The position numbers and the translations under genes were made by a program. A stretch of DNA of 64,000 bases from Atrina japonica (taxonomy: Eukaryota > Mollusca > Bivalvia > Pterioida > Pinnidae). The notes under the pieces were generated by a model. That model was given only the letters and a program-made list of their open reading frames with translations, was not told the origin of the DNA and ran no database searches. Shown here in pieces: positions 1 to 12,395 of the stretch. Every line of letters starts with the position of its first letter. Position 1 is the first letter of the stretch. The stretch spans positions 443,092-507,091 of the forward strand of contig BROG01000547.1 of assembly GCA_030159075.1 (NCBI GenBank), read 5' to 3'.

Positions 1-422
1 TCAGTGAAGTTCCACAAATTTTTACCTTGGACATGGACTGATGCCATCCCATAAAATTCATGAAACTCAGGTTTATGCCAAACGTTTAATGAATGAACTG
101 TTTGCACTTCTTTTTAAGTAGTCTTAGGCTTGGCCCAGTACTGGCAATTAAATCTTTCCTTCCTGTTCGTTAAGGGAATTCTGTAACCAGTGCGAGAGGT
201 GTTAAAGCATAAATACAAATGTGTATTGCATTATGGTAATTTTATTATCAGTATGAGGTCAAAGTATGTATCATGTCAAGCGAAGCTAATATTTCCAAAC
301 AGCCCAGCAATATAAAAGTGAAGAATCCTAAGATTGAATACAATTTTCATAACTCACGTTTATGGCACGTGACTCAAAATATGCAGAAAATGTAAACTGG
401 ACAGGTCTAGGCTGCCACCAAT

Positions 423-582
423 CAGGAGTATATATAACAGGTTACCAGGTTACTGTGTTCATTTCAGGAGTATATATAACAGGTTACCAGGTTACCGTGT
501 TCATTTCAGGAGTATATATAACAGGTTACCAGGTTACCATGTTCATTTCAGGAGTATATATAACAGGTTACCGTGTTCATTT
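423..582. repeat. minisatellite, 42-bp unit, ~3.8 copies
   Basis: Copies start at 423, 465, 507 and 549. The unit contains aggagtatatataacagg and ttaccaggttac. The period is a multiple of three, so an open frame here is an artefact. Confidence 0.95.
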
Positions 583-649
583 CCCTTTGTATATTTGTAT
601 GAATGTTGTGTTAGGCCACAGTCAACAATTTTTCAGTTATACTGTGGCC

Positions 650-780
650 ACCAGTTTTTAATAGTGAAGGAGAGACCACCGGGAAGAGACCTTCCGTAAG
701 TAAACTGGCAAACTATCTTAAATATCAGCTTAAGTTCCAGTGGGACTTGAACCCACACTGACTAAAGAGGCCACAGAGGC
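650..780 (-). repeat. tRNA-derived SINE remnant (family A)
   Basis: Degenerate minus-strand copy of the family best seen at 40,728 and 61,660: it keeps the aagtaaactggcaaac core and the ccagtgggacttgaaccc head region. Confidence 0.6.
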
Positions 781-1092
781 ATTTGTATGAATTTTGTTCT
801 ATATCTAGCCTGCATATGTACATATCTGTTAGCAAAGCAATTCAATATCGCTATGGCTGTATGAAATGTGGTGATATGTCCCTATAAATAGTCAGTGTTC
901 TGTTGTTTTGTGTGTTGTCTTCAATACCAAGTTCATAGAATTCCCGTGGTTTATTGTGCATTCGTATCTGCGGAACTTTTGGAAATGGGTAACCAATCAG
1001 TTGTCATTTGGTGCTACATGGTGTTAAGCGGTCACTTTTCTACTTGCTGTTTATACATGGTCGGATATAGAAATTTATCAATTATAATGATA

Positions 1093-1096
<4 letters not shown>

Positions 1097-1145
<49 letters not shown>
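1097..1145. repeat. (TA)n microsatellite
   Basis: About 24 TA dinucleotides following a short TG run. Confidence 0.97.
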
Positions 1146-1146
<1 letters not shown>

Positions 1147-2848
1147 CTGGGGTAAACAAATCTTTTACAATGATGTTAAATGATATAAAAGAGCGATAGA
1201 CAAATCTTTTATTTTGATGGCATGTGAGAATGAATTTGAAATTTATCAAATGAAATGCATTAATGAAAAGATAAATATTTGTATTTTTAGTAGATTTTAT
1301 ATCTTAACGACTCCTCTCCAGGTAATTTTGTGAATAGTCTCTAACAAGTTACTGTAGCATGTTGGAATTTCTGCTTTTTAACATAAAAAATGTACTTTTC
1401 TTCAAGTAAGAAAAATGTTTGTAAATGATGATAAACTTGTAAAATATGTATATTTCTGTAAAAAAGAAAGCAACACAAAAACACCACCACCTGTCCACCA
1501 CCAAAAACAACAACAACAACAAAAGAGATTCAGCAACAAATACACAGAAGTGTACATGATACAGTTTTAACCATAAATTGTTTATCAAAATCTTTGAATC
1601 GGACTTAATCTGTGGGCAGTTTTGTATCATCCTAAAGTTTATTTTTACACATTTTTTATGCTCCCAATATGGATGAGCAGGGACATATTGTCTCAGTCTG
1701 CATATTTCTCCATTTGTTTATATCTTTACAACATTTTTGTTTTCCTGAAAATTTAAACAATTTCTTTTTTTGAAGCTTTTAAATTAATCATACGTAGGGA
1801 TAAGTTAATGGCCAACATTTAGCAAATTTTTACCAGAGTTATGGGACTTTTAAACTTTAGCATTTCTAAAACTCATTTTGTTGTTTTTGCAGTGCTTATA
1901 ACCATATCATTTTTTTCTTTAGTTGCTGTATATTGGGAAATTTTTGCACCTGGATATTTTCAGCCTCATACGACAGAAAGATATTCGCCCAATTTTAAAT
2001 TCACCCAATATCACTTTAGTCTTGTGGATGGCATGTATTTATGTGTTTCAGTTATTTAACTTAAAAGGTTTTCTTTCATTCTAAATTCACCTTCATCTCA
2101 CAACGGAAATTGTGAAAATTAAACGGGAGCAAAAAATGTCCTGATATACAGTCTTTAGAGAGCTGACATTTTTTTAATTCCTAACTCTGACTGCTAGGAA
2201 TAATCGTTTGTCTGTTATGTGTTGGAAAACACAATATCCATTTACTTTGTAATCTCCATGGTAACATTTTATTGAAGCTGTATGGCATACATAAAATAAA
2301 CTATCTGTACAACAGGCAGAATTATACTTATGGTACTGTGGGATTTTTCTTTTATGTTGTACCTTTATATGTTTATTTATTACATTAACCATAAAACTAA
2401 AATAAAAGGGCTTTTCTGGATATTACAAAATATACCAAGATTTTAAATGACAAAAATACAGTGTTTCTTGACTTAAAAACAAGATTATTGGTTCAAATTT
2501 AAAGATAACGTTAAAAAATGAACCCATTGTTGAAATATAAGTAAATGCATTGTATATTGATAATATTAATGGCTAAAAGTATTGAGATATGTTCAGCAAG
2601 TTATGAAAATCAAATTGTAAGCATGTTTCTGGAGATACCTTGTATTTCATATTCTTTTCTCCCACACTTGCCTGTAAAACAGAATGATTAATTGTAAAAA
2701 GATAAACCTGTCTTTCTTTTCCTCTGGAAAGACAGCTCACACGTGCTGTGACATCACAGACACATTATCTAATTTTTGAACTTTGAACGTGGTTTTATTG
2801 ACATTTGTGCTTTTGTAAAGACTGGAAATGTGGGAGAAAAAGAATCAA

Positions 2849-2992
2849 ACATGATTGTTTGTTGTGGACAGAGAAATCTTAAAACCCTGGGGAAAGAACT
2901 GACAATCCAGAACTCGGGAAAGCCTTGTTCTGGGTAGTCATGTTCTTTCCCTCTGGTTTTAAGATTTCCCTGTCCACAACAAACAATCATGT
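2849..2992. repeat. inverted repeat with 51-bp arms
   Basis: Arms 2,849-2,899 and 2,942-2,992 are reverse complements with a few mismatches near the loop; the loop is 42 nt. The arm begins acatgattgtttgttgtgg. A transcript would fold into a long hairpin. It may be a MITE or a fold-back element; no clear target duplication was found. Confidence 0.85.
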
Positions 2993-3223
2993 AAGATTCT
3001 ATTAATCTTTTTTAGATGAACTTTCATATGTTGTGTTAAGAAGCTCTGGGTAATTTGAAAGATCTGTTATGATGGGTCTATCAACTGCCTTTGTTATGAT
3101 TTTGTTGACATACCTTTTTATTGTGTCTGTTCTCTCAATATACTTCAGTCTCACATCTGAGGTCTCTACTAGAAATCATTCATACTATAGCTATTCTCAC
3201 AAGTAATCACATTTTATTTTCAG

Positions 3224-3383
3224 ATTGTGAACTATAACAAGAGGACACGGTCCCCGAGTGTTTGGTCCAACAAGAGTACCTTAAGCACTGGATATAGATA
3301 CCATGAGGGTCGGATGATAAATACGTCACCTCTTCCTCTTAGTCCTGAGGGCAATAGAGTCTACATATTTGAGGGACTGACGG
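3224..3383 (+). CDS. MADD: MADD exon a
   Basis: Acceptor ttttattttcag precedes the exon and donor GTAATT follows it. It is open throughout and contains WSNKSTLSTGYRYHEG and VYIFEGLTG, typical of the region before the conserved WDQMQFWED block. It starts in phase 0 and ends one base into a Gly codon completed by the next exon. Any coding exon between 1 and 3,223 was not recognised. Confidence 0.9.
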
Positions 3384-3859
3384 GTAATTAATGTTATGGT
3401 TACAGTGACTTGTTACTGAGTGTTGTAGGCCACTTGTGGTGGTCTAGTTGTGGGATATTTAACTTATAAGCAGTAAGTCCCAGTCCCAGCACCATCAAAC
3501 TTAACAATTTACTCAAGTCTGAGAGTATCATCAATTGGCCTGCTCAGCCAATCAGATTTCAGGATTAACTAAAGTTTAGACTTTAGTGATAATTAAATTT
3601 TATGGTGCCAGACCCTGGTTTGAATTTCTGGTATTAAGTCATACCTAAAACTTAAAGCAATTGGTTAAAGAAGTGATAGTCCAAGCTCTTTCGGATAGAC
3701 TTAAAAACTCAGGTCCTTGGCAGGTAGATGAACCCTCACTACATACATCTTCATGTGTTAAGTTATCACTTAATATTTAAGAAAAGTCAAGTAATCAGTA
3801 GCACATATGTTACCGCAGTTGTTATTACTCTGTAATCAATTATCCTGGTGTCATCCTTC

Positions 3860-4485
3860 AGTAATCACTGAACAATGTCCTCTCTCAGTAATCACAGCTA
3901 AATATCAGTTCTTAGTAATCACTGCCTAATGCCCTATCTCAGTAACTGATGCCCAGTGTCCTATCAGTAATTACTGTTCAATATCCCAACTCTGTAATCA
4001 CTGCTCAACACCCCATCTCTGTAATCACTGCTCAACAACCCATCTCTGTAATCACTGCTCAATATCCCATCTCTGAAATCCCTGCTCAATATCCAATCTC
4101 AGTAATCACTGCTTAACACCCCATCTCTGTAATCACTGCTCAACACCCCATCTCTGTAATCCCTGTAATATCCTATGCTGTAATCACCCCATCTCCAATC
4201 TGTTAATCACTGCTCAATATCCCATCTTATAATCATGGCTCAATATCCAATCTCTGTAATCACTGCTCAATATCCCATCTTATAATCATGGCTCAATATC
4301 CAATCTCTGTAATCACTGCTCAATATCCCATCTTATAATCATGGCTCAACATCCCATCTCAATAATCACTGCTCAACATCCTATATCAATAATCACTGCT
4401 CAACATCCCATCTCAATAATCACTGCTCAAATCCCATCTTTGTAATCACTTCTCAATGTCCAGTCTCGGTAACCACTGCCTTTTC
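3860..4485. repeat. minisatellite, ~27-bp unit
   Basis: Imperfect tandem copies of aatcactgctcaacacccc + atctctgt, about 20 copies, just upstream of exon b. Confidence 0.9.
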
Positions 4486-4542
4486 ATAGAATTTAGATTT
4501 CTTAGGTGTGTTTAACATTTGATTGGTATTTTGACCATACAG

Positions 4543-4663
4543 GTAAAGACCGGAGTAGACTATGGGATCAGATGCAATTTTGGGAGGATGTTTATTTAGA
4601 TGCTGTGGCACAGGAGAGAGATATCATAGGCATGGATCAAGGTCCTGGTGAAATGATGGATAG
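4543..4663 (+). CDS. MADD: MADD exon b
   Basis: Acceptor ccatacag, donor GTAATT. It encodes [16 protein letters not shown] and [12 protein letters not shown], among the most conserved blocks of the MADD C-terminal half. It ends two bases into an Arg codon that the exon at 8,233 completes, despite a 3.6-kb intron filled by a minisatellite. Confidence 0.95.
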
Positions 4664-4769
4664 GTAATTGAGTTTGGTTATTTAAATAAATACAAATGCT
4701 TCTTACAAAAATTTCATAAAATTTTATTTCAATATTGTTTACTATAACATATTATACATACGTATTTTG

Positions 4770-7025
4770 TACCTGCAGATAATTAGAAAAAGCGAGAATG
4801 TATAGATCACAAGTATTTATACCTGGAAATAACAAGACAAAGCGTGAATGTATAGATTACAGGTATTTAGTACCTGGAGATAAAGAAAAAGCGTGAATGT
4901 ATAGATTACAGGTATTTAGTACCTGGAGATAATGAGAAAAAGTGTGAATGTAGATCAAAATTGTGTGAATGAGAAAAAGTGTGAATATATATCACAGGTA
5001 TTGTGTGTACCTGGAGATGATGAGAAAAAGTGTATGAATGTATTTGTGTGTACTGTGGATCACAGGTATTGTGTGTACCTGGAGATAATGAGAAAAAGTG
5101 TGAATGTATATATCACAGGTATTGTGTGTACCTGGAGATAATGAGAAAAAGTGTGAATGTATATATCACAGGTATTGTGTGTACCTGGAGATAATGAGAA
5201 AAAGTGTGAATGTATATATCACAGGTATTGTGTGTACCTGGAGATGATGAGAAAAAGTGTGAATGTATATATCACAGGTATTGTGTGTACCTGGAGATGA
5301 TGAGAAAAAGTGTGAATGTATAGATCACAGGTATACCTGGAAATGAAAAAGCTGGAGATTGACCTGAGAAAAAGTGTGAATGTATATATCACATATTGTG
5401 TGTCACTGGGTATTGTGAATGTATAGATCACTGGTATTGTGATGATATGAGAAAAAGTGTGAATGTATAGATCACAGGTATTGTGTACCTGGAGATAATG
5501 AGAAAAAGTGTGAATGTATAGATCACAGGTATTGTGTGTACCTGGAGATAATGAGAAAAAGTGTGAATGTATAGATCACAGGTATTGTGTACCTGGAGAT
5601 AATGAGAAAAAGTGTGAATGTATAGATCACAGGTATTGTGTACCTGGAGATAATGAGAAAAAGTGTGAATGTATAGATCACAGGTATTCCTATCACAGGT
5701 ATGTATTGTGTGTACCTGGAGATAATGAGAAAAAGTGTGAATGTATATATCACAGGTATTTGTACCTGTGTAAAAAGTGTGAATGTATAGATCACTGGTA
5801 AGGAGATAATGAGAAAAGTGTGAATGTATAGATCACAGGTATTGTGTACCTGGAGATAATGAGAAAAAGTGTGAATGTATAGATCACTGGTATTGTGTGT
5901 ACCTGGAGATAATGAGAAAAAGTGTGAATGTATAGATCACAGGTATTGTGTGTACCTGGAGGATGAGAATAATGAATGTATAGATCACAGTGTGTACCTG
6001 GAGATAATGAGAAAAAGTGTGAATGATCACACAGTTATTGTGTATCTGGAGATAATGAGAAAAAGTGTGAATGTATGTGATTGTGTACCTGGAGATAATG
6101 AGAAAAGTGTGGTATGGTATTGTGTGTACCTGGAGATAATGAGAAAAAGTGTGAATGTATAGATCACAGGTATTGTGTGTACCTGGTACCTGGAAAAAGT
6201 GTGAATGTATAGATCAAAGGTGTGTGTAATGTATATATCAAAAGTGTGAATGTTGTCACTGGTATTGTACTGGAGATAATGAGAAAAAAAGTGAATGTAT
6301 AGATCACAGGTATTGTGTGTACCTGGAGATAATGAGAAAAAAGTGTGAATGTATAGATCACAGGTATTGTGTATCTGGAGATAATGAGAAAAATTGAATG
6401 TGTAAATCACAGGTATTGTGTGTACCTGTGGATAGCAAGAAAAAGTGTGAATGTATAGATCACAGGTATTGTGTGTACCTGGAGATAATGAGAAAAAGTG
6501 TGAATGTATAGATCACAGGTATTGTGTATCTGGAGATAATGAGAAAAAGTGTGAATGTATAGATCACTGGTATTGTGTACCTGGAGATAATGAGAAAAAG
6601 TGTGAATGTATATATCACAGGTATGTGTGTACCCTGAGAAAAAGTGTGAAGATCACAGGTATTGTACCTGGAGATAATGAGAAAAAAAAGTGTGAATGTA
6701 TAAAAGTGTGACCTGAGATAATGAGAAAAAGTGTGAATGTATAGATCACAGGTATTGTGTGCCTGGAGATAATGAGAAAAAGTGTGAATGTATAGATCAC
6801 AGGTATTGTGTGTACCTGGAGATAATGAGAAAAAGTGTGAATGTATAGATCACTAGTATTTTATACCAGGAGATGGTGAGAAATAGCACGAATGTATACA
6901 CCACAGGTATTTTTACCTGGAGATAACAAGAAAAAGCACCTATATATAGATTCAAAGGAATTCTTTTTCCTGGGATTAACGATAAAAAGCACCTGGAAAA
7001 TATCAGATAAAGCATCTGTATATTC
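4770..7025. repeat. minisatellite, 49-53-bp unit, ~40 copies
   Basis: Each unit runs from a splice-acceptor-like gatcacag through gtattgtgtgtacctgg and agataatgagaaaaagtg. Outer copies are the most divergent (aaagcg instead of aaagtg). The unit resembles the acceptor and first codons of exon c at 8,233; see findings. Open frames on both strands here are repeat artefacts. Confidence 0.95.
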
Positions 7026-7779
7026 ATTATTGATAGAGAAGTAATTTGTTCTGAAAATACAAAAAGAACGTTCTGTTAAAGAAAACCGGGGGTGTATGAT
7101 TGAAATGTTCTTTGCCTTGTCATAAAATGTAGCTAAAGAAATTATTCATGAGTATGAAAATGACGATTATAGATGTATCCCATTATTATCACCCCCTCAT
7201 TCCAACATCACATCGAATGAGAGAAATTGACATAAGTTCCATTGTTCGCTAATCATTTTAAAGTTAATGTTTATACTTTTTTATCAAATAGTGTATCTCT
7301 ACTTTCGTCTTCCAATAAGACAACTCTCCTTAAATCTACAGGTATATTTTTTTACCTATTTCTAATCAAGTGGATCAGCTGAACGTGGTAGGCGTTAAGT
7401 GTCTGATGAGAAAATATCTTTGATATTAAAAATATCTCGGGTATTTTCACCTGAAAATTGAAAATACACTTTACAATTCTATAAAATCACATGTTCTCTT
7501 TCTAATAAATTCTGTTATTATGCCTCATAGATAAGACACAGTCAACAATATGGAACTCTCTGAGGTGTTCCAAACACAAACATATTAAACAAAAATGTCA
7601 GATCATAGCAGAGAGCATTTTCACCTTCCTGAAGCTGAAGAAATCAGTCAAATTCTGGAAATCAAACTTAGTGTTTGTTGGATCTGTATGTCCATATAAT
7701 AAACAATTTACTGCTCTGATTGTAGGGAGAAATGAAGATTTGTTTACCCAAGGTGTGTCATTTCCTGAGGGCTAGGCTG

Positions 7780-7957
7780 CAGTGGAACCTGTCTTGAGAG
7801 ACCACCCCATTTGCCACTGAAATGCGGTCTCTTAAGACAGGTGGTCTTTCAAAATAGGTTTTATTTAAAGCATTATTTAACCAAGTGGTTTTCATAATGT
7901 GGCCTCATAAGACAGGTGGTTGTTTATGAGAGTGGTCAATCAAGTCAAGTTCCACTG
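7780..7957. mobile_element. MITE, CAGTGGAACCTGTCTT termini
   Basis: The left end CAGTGGAACCTGTCTT and right end AAGTCAAGTTCCACTG are imperfect inverted repeats of a 178-bp element that also repeats gacaggtggt internally. The terminal type also occurs at 38.5 kb and 45.27 kb. Confidence 0.7.
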
Positions 7958-8232
7958 TAATTGATTTGAATAACAAAACTTATGCTCCCTAGATGGAAAA
8001 TCAGGGGTTATATTGTTTTTAGTCTGACCCTTGTCTTGTTCATATTTCCGTTTTTTTGTTCTCAGCATATTGGTTTCCATTAAATAACTTGTGTTTCTTT
8101 CCTTCATTTTTACGCAAAACCCAGTATTTTGCTTCATGTAGGTAAAATCTCATTTGACTTTGATTATGTTCAACATTTGGCAGTGTTTGAGTTACAGCAC
8201 TTAAATATCTTGATATGTATTTAAACGTTTAG

Positions 8233-8449
8233 GTATTTCTCACTTGGTAATACTGAGAGAAAGCGCCTAGAACATGATGAAGATAAACTTCTAGCATACA
8301 TGTTGTACAACATCACCGCGTTTATGGTGATGATGAGAGTTCACAAACAGGAAGTGAAAAAGAAAATCCGGAGATTGCTCGGCAAATCCCACATTGGTCT
8401 AGCCTACAGTGCAGATATCAACAATTTACTGGATCAAATTGTTAATTTG
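8233..8449 (+). CDS. MADD: MADD exon c
   Basis: Acceptor acgtttag, donor GTAGGT. It starts [20 protein letters not shown] and ends in [14 protein letters not shown] and LLDQIVNL, phase 0. The last 21 nt with the donor and following intron are tandemly duplicated (63 bp) immediately downstream. The start of this exon also resembles the repeat unit of the minisatellite at 4.77-7.02 kb. Confidence 0.95.
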
Positions 8450-8554
8450 GTAGGTTGCTTTCATTACTTTAGTAGGTCATCTGTACAGTTTCTGGATCAA
8501 ATTGTTAATTTGGTAGATTGCTTTCATTACTTTAGTAGATCATCTGTACAGTTA
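8429..8554 (+). repeat. 63-bp tandem duplication across exon c donor
   Basis: Two near-identical 63-bp units (8,429-8,491 and 8,492-8,554) each hold the exon end, the GT donor and 40 bp of intron. The first unit ends in a pyrimidine-containing CTGTACAG, so the second could be recognised as a 24-nt in-frame microexon. Confidence 0.9.
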
Positions 8555-8759
8555 CTGTTAAATCAAGCAGTGATTGGCATAATTTACTTGTAGACTGAAT
8601 TAACTATTGGCCTGAATTAACTGCTAGGCTGAATTTACTTTTATGTTATTCAATTTTAGTTTAATATATCGTTAGATTATCTAAGGCTTGGTTGTGTTCA
8701 CCAAATATTTCAGAAATTTACTATTAGATTATACAGGGATTGATTGAGTTTACTTTAGA

Positions 8760-10490
8760 TTATACAGAGCTTGACACTGTTAGGTTATACAGAGCTTGAC
8801 ACTGTTAGATTATACATAGCTTGACACTGTTAGATTATGCAGAGCTTGACACAGTTAGGTTATACAGAGCTTGACACTGTTAGATTATACAGAGCTTGAC
8901 ACTGTTAGATTATACTGAGCTTGACACTGTTAAATCATACTGAGCTTGACACTGTTAGATTATACAGAGCTTGACACTTAGATTATACAGAGCTTGACAC
9001 TGTTAGATCTTACAGAGCTTGACACTGTTAGATAAAACAGACCTTAACACTGTTAGATTATACAGAGCTTGACACTATTAGATTATACAGAGCTTGACAC
9101 TGTTAGATCATACAGAGCTTGACACTTAGATTATACAGAGCTTGACACTGTTAGATTATACAGTGCTTGACACTATTAGATTATACAGAGCTTGACACTG
9201 TTAGATCATACAGAGCTTGACACTTAGATTATACAGAGCTTGACACTGTTAGATTATACAGAGCTTGAGACTGTTAGATTATACAGAGCTTGATACTGTT
9301 AGATTATACATAGCTTGACACTGTTAGGTTATACAGAGCTTGACATTGTTAGATCTTACAGAGCTTGACACTGCAAGGTTATACAGAGCTTGACACTGCA
9401 AGGTTATACAGAGCTTGACACTGTTAGATTATACAGAGCTTGACACTTAGATTATACAGAGCTTGACACAGTTAGGTTATACAGAGCTTGACACTGTTAG
9501 GTTATACAGAGCTTGACACTGTTAGATTATACAGAGCTTGAGACTGCTAGAATATACAGAGCTTGATACTGTTAGATTATACAGAGCTTGACACTGTTAG
9601 ATTATACAGAGCTTGACACTGTTAGATTATACTGAGCTTGACACTGTAAGATTATACAGAGCTTGACACTATTAGGTTATACTGAGCTTGACACTGTTAG
9701 ATTATACAGAGCTTGACACTGTTAGGTTATACAGAGCTTGACACTGTTAGATTATACAGAGCTTGACACTGTTAGATTATACAGAGCTTGACACTGTTAG
9801 ATTATACAGAGCTTGACACTGACAGAGCTTGACACTGTTAGATTATACACAGCTTGACACTGACAGATTATACAGAGCTTGACACTTAGATTATACAGTG
9901 CTTAGATTATACAGAGCTTGACACTGTTTATATACAGAGCTTGATACTGTTAGATTATACAAAGCTTTACACTAAGGTTATACAGAGCTTGACACTGTTA
10001 GATTATACAGAGCTTGACACTGTTAGGTTATACATAGCTTGACACTGTTAGGTTATACAGAGCTTGACACTGTTAGATCTTACAGAGCTTGACACTGCAA
10101 GGTTATACAGAGCTTGACACTGCAAGGTTATACAGAGCTTGACACTGTTAGATTATACAGAGCTTGACACTTAGATTATACAGAGCTTGACACAGTTAGG
10201 TTATACAGAGCTTGACACTGTTAGGTTATACAGAGCTTGACACTGTTAGATCTTACAGAGCTTGATACTGCAAGGTTATACAGAGCTTGACACTTAGATT
10301 ATACAGAGTTTGACACTGTTAGGTTATACAGAGCTTGACACTGTTAGATTATACAGAGCTTGACACTTAGATTATACAGAGTTTGACACTGTTATGTTAT
10401 ACTGAGCTTGACACTGTTAGATTATACAGAACTTGACACTGTTAGATTATACAGAGCTTGACACTTAGATTATATAGAGTTTGACTGAGT
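8760..10490. repeat. minisatellite, 25-bp unit, ~70 copies
   Basis: Tandem acagagcttgacactgttag+attat with deletion variants (cttgacacttag) that themselves recur in blocks, so higher-order duplication has occurred. Confidence 0.97.
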
Positions 10491-10648
10491 TAACATGACT
10501 GAGTTAACATGACTGAGTTGGTCCTATTTGATTAATAGAAGACAAAAACAGATTTAAGAAAATTATTCAGTCATTTTTGTATTTGAGTTTCCTGTATTTA
10601 TATTTCTTAACTTGAATTTGCAAAAGATTTATTATCTGACCATGCTAG

Positions 10649-10768
10649 ATGGCCAGAGAGCAGATTTATAGACTAGATCAAGATGTTACCTCATTCACCC
10701 CTAAAGACACATTTGGACTGGCCAAAATCATTGATTTTCTAGAAGAGTTCATTGATTTTCAGGGGTTG
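10649..10768 (+). CDS. MADD: probable MADD cassette exon (40 codons)
   Basis: This is a 120-nt open stretch with acceptor CATGCTAG and strong donor GTGAGT, phase 0 at both ends, so it can be included or skipped without changing the frame between exon c and the exon at 10,870. It reads as a charged segment containing [21 protein letters not shown] do not recall an equivalent in vertebrate MADD, where the flanking blocks are adjacent. It may be alternatively spliced or lineage-specific. Confidence 0.65.
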
Positions 10769-10869
10769 GTGAGTTCAAATATTACACTGCATCTTATTAT
10801 AAGAAACTGATATACATATATTTTATACATGCCGTCAATCTCTTGTTAAATATTTCTGTTTTATTACAG

Positions 10870-10977
10870 CATGGAAATGATATTGATCTCCGACCTATGG
10901 GTAGTAGGTTTATGCAGAAACAATCATTTACTGTACATTGGGGAGGGGATAATACTGGTGATATGTTATTTATGGAG
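10870..10977 (+). CDS. MADD: MADD exon d
   Basis: Acceptor ttattacag, donor GTAAGA, phase 0 on both sides. It encodes [21 protein letters not shown] and a terminal FME, which with the next exon forms the conserved FMEVCDDC block at the start of the C-terminal PH-like region. Confidence 0.94.
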
Positions 10978-11589
10978 GTAAGATGGAACTCTGGTACTAC
11001 TGCAGAATCAGAAAATTTCATGGGGTTAAAATTTTGTTGTTTAAAAAATAAAAGAAATCTGTTGACAATAAATTTCGTTGAAATCAAAGACCTGTTTGGA
11101 AAGGAACCTAATACTATGTATAATGTATTTAGAATTTCGTTTTGGTTTAAATTCTGTCGAACAACAAAATAAACAAAATTAAAACCAGTACCAAAATTTT
11201 CTGTTTCTATAGTATTAGACTGTCTGAAATAACATCTGTATTTTTTTCATCAAATATCCTAGAAAAAAGTTGAAGGCATTTTTTTACCTTTTTTTCTTTA
11301 AAAGGAAATGGGTATAAAAATAGCCCTATATAAGTTAATAATCTGTCAGTAATTTTTTTATAAAATTTTAATGATTTTTACTATCTTTCAGTCTATTTTT
11401 AATTTGTTGCATACTATGTTCTATAATACTGTATACCTAAAAATTCATTCACATTTAATTTTAGTCATACTCGTCCTTATGATTAGAGGGCAAATTAAAA
11501 AATAAATAATTGAACCACAGACATACATGCCCTCGATGAGACTGTGGAAGATTGAGTATCTATCTATTCTGTCATAAAGTAACCAGGGC

Positions 11590-11830
11590 AAGAATAACAT
11601 GGGGCAAAAAAAATCAGGGGCAAAAATAACTAGGGGCGAGAATAACCAGGGGTAAAAATAACCAGGGGCAAAAATAACAAGGGGCGAGAATAACCAGGGG
11701 CAAAAATAATCAGGGGCAAGAATATGCAGGAGCAAAAATAATCGGGGGCAAGAATAAACAGGGGCAGAAATGACCAGGAGCAAGAATAACCAGGGACAAA
11801 AATAATCAGGGGCAAAAATTTCCAGGTATA
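11590..11830. repeat. minisatellite, ~16-bp unit
   Basis: Imperfect copies of caggggcaaaaataac ending 70 bp before exon e. Open frames on the minus strand are artefacts. Confidence 0.9.
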
Positions 11831-11900
11831 CAGTATGCTTATCACGATAATATGATTTAATCAGAAAGATGATAAAATCATTGTAACTACATTTTTCCAG

Positions 11901-12065
11901 GTGTGTGATGACTGCATCATACTTAGAAGTGTAACCGGTGCAATATGCGATAGATGGTGGTACGAAAAGTTAGTCAATATGACGTATTGCCCTAAAACCA
12001 AAGTTTTATGTCTGTGGAGGAAGCATGGGGAGAAAGTGCAACTTAATCAGTTTTACACAAAGAAG
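11901..12065 (+). CDS. MADD: MADD exon e
   Basis: Acceptor atttttccag, donor GTAAGT. It encodes [29 protein letters not shown] and QFYTKK, a highly conserved C-terminal block of the family. Phase 0 at both ends. Confidence 0.97.
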
Positions 12066-12159
12066 GTAAGTTTTGGTTAATTTTAATCTGTGTAATTCAG
12101 TCAAGATTGAAATGGTATTTGTACAAGTTACTATAGCTGTAAGTGAATGAGTTGCAAAG

Positions 12160-12395
12160 GTGTATCTGGTGTGTGTGTCTGTGTGTCTATGTCTGTATGT
12201 TTGTGTGTCTATGTGCTGTGTGTCTCTATCTGTGTATTTATGTGTGTGTGGTGTGATGTCTGTGTGTGGTGTTGTGTGTGTGATGTATGGTGTGGTGTGT
12301 ATGTCTTTGTGATGTGCATGCATGTGTGGTTGTGGGTGGGTGTGTCTGTCTGGTGTGCATGGGTGTGTGTGTGTTCATGCATGGTATGTAGATGG
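12160..12395. repeat. GT-rich low-complexity tract
   Basis: Degenerate (TG)n with interspersed TC/TA in the intron after exon e. Confidence 0.9.

Larger units (their letters stand above)
1..3223. other. sequence upstream of first MADD exon seen (intron likely)
   Basis: No coding exon recognised. It holds a 42-bp minisatellite, a SINE remnant, a (TA)n tract and a 51-bp-arm inverted repeat, listed separately. Because MADD's N-terminal exons must lie further upstream, this is probably intronic. Confidence 0.6.

Noticed and set aside
5514..6711. Cys-rich repeat proteins on the + strand
   Set aside because: Frames of the 51-bp minisatellite; indels break them every few hundred bases.
8760..10490. 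CRISPR-like regular repeats
   Set aside because: Units are head-to-tail without unique spacers and lie in a eukaryotic intron; they are minisatellites. The same holds for the other arrays.
8760..10660. 25-bp minisatellite as a derivative of the 10,649 exon acceptor
   Set aside because: About 11 of 16 bases agree around TTAGAT/CTAGAT...CAGAG, which is not enough without a statistical test.
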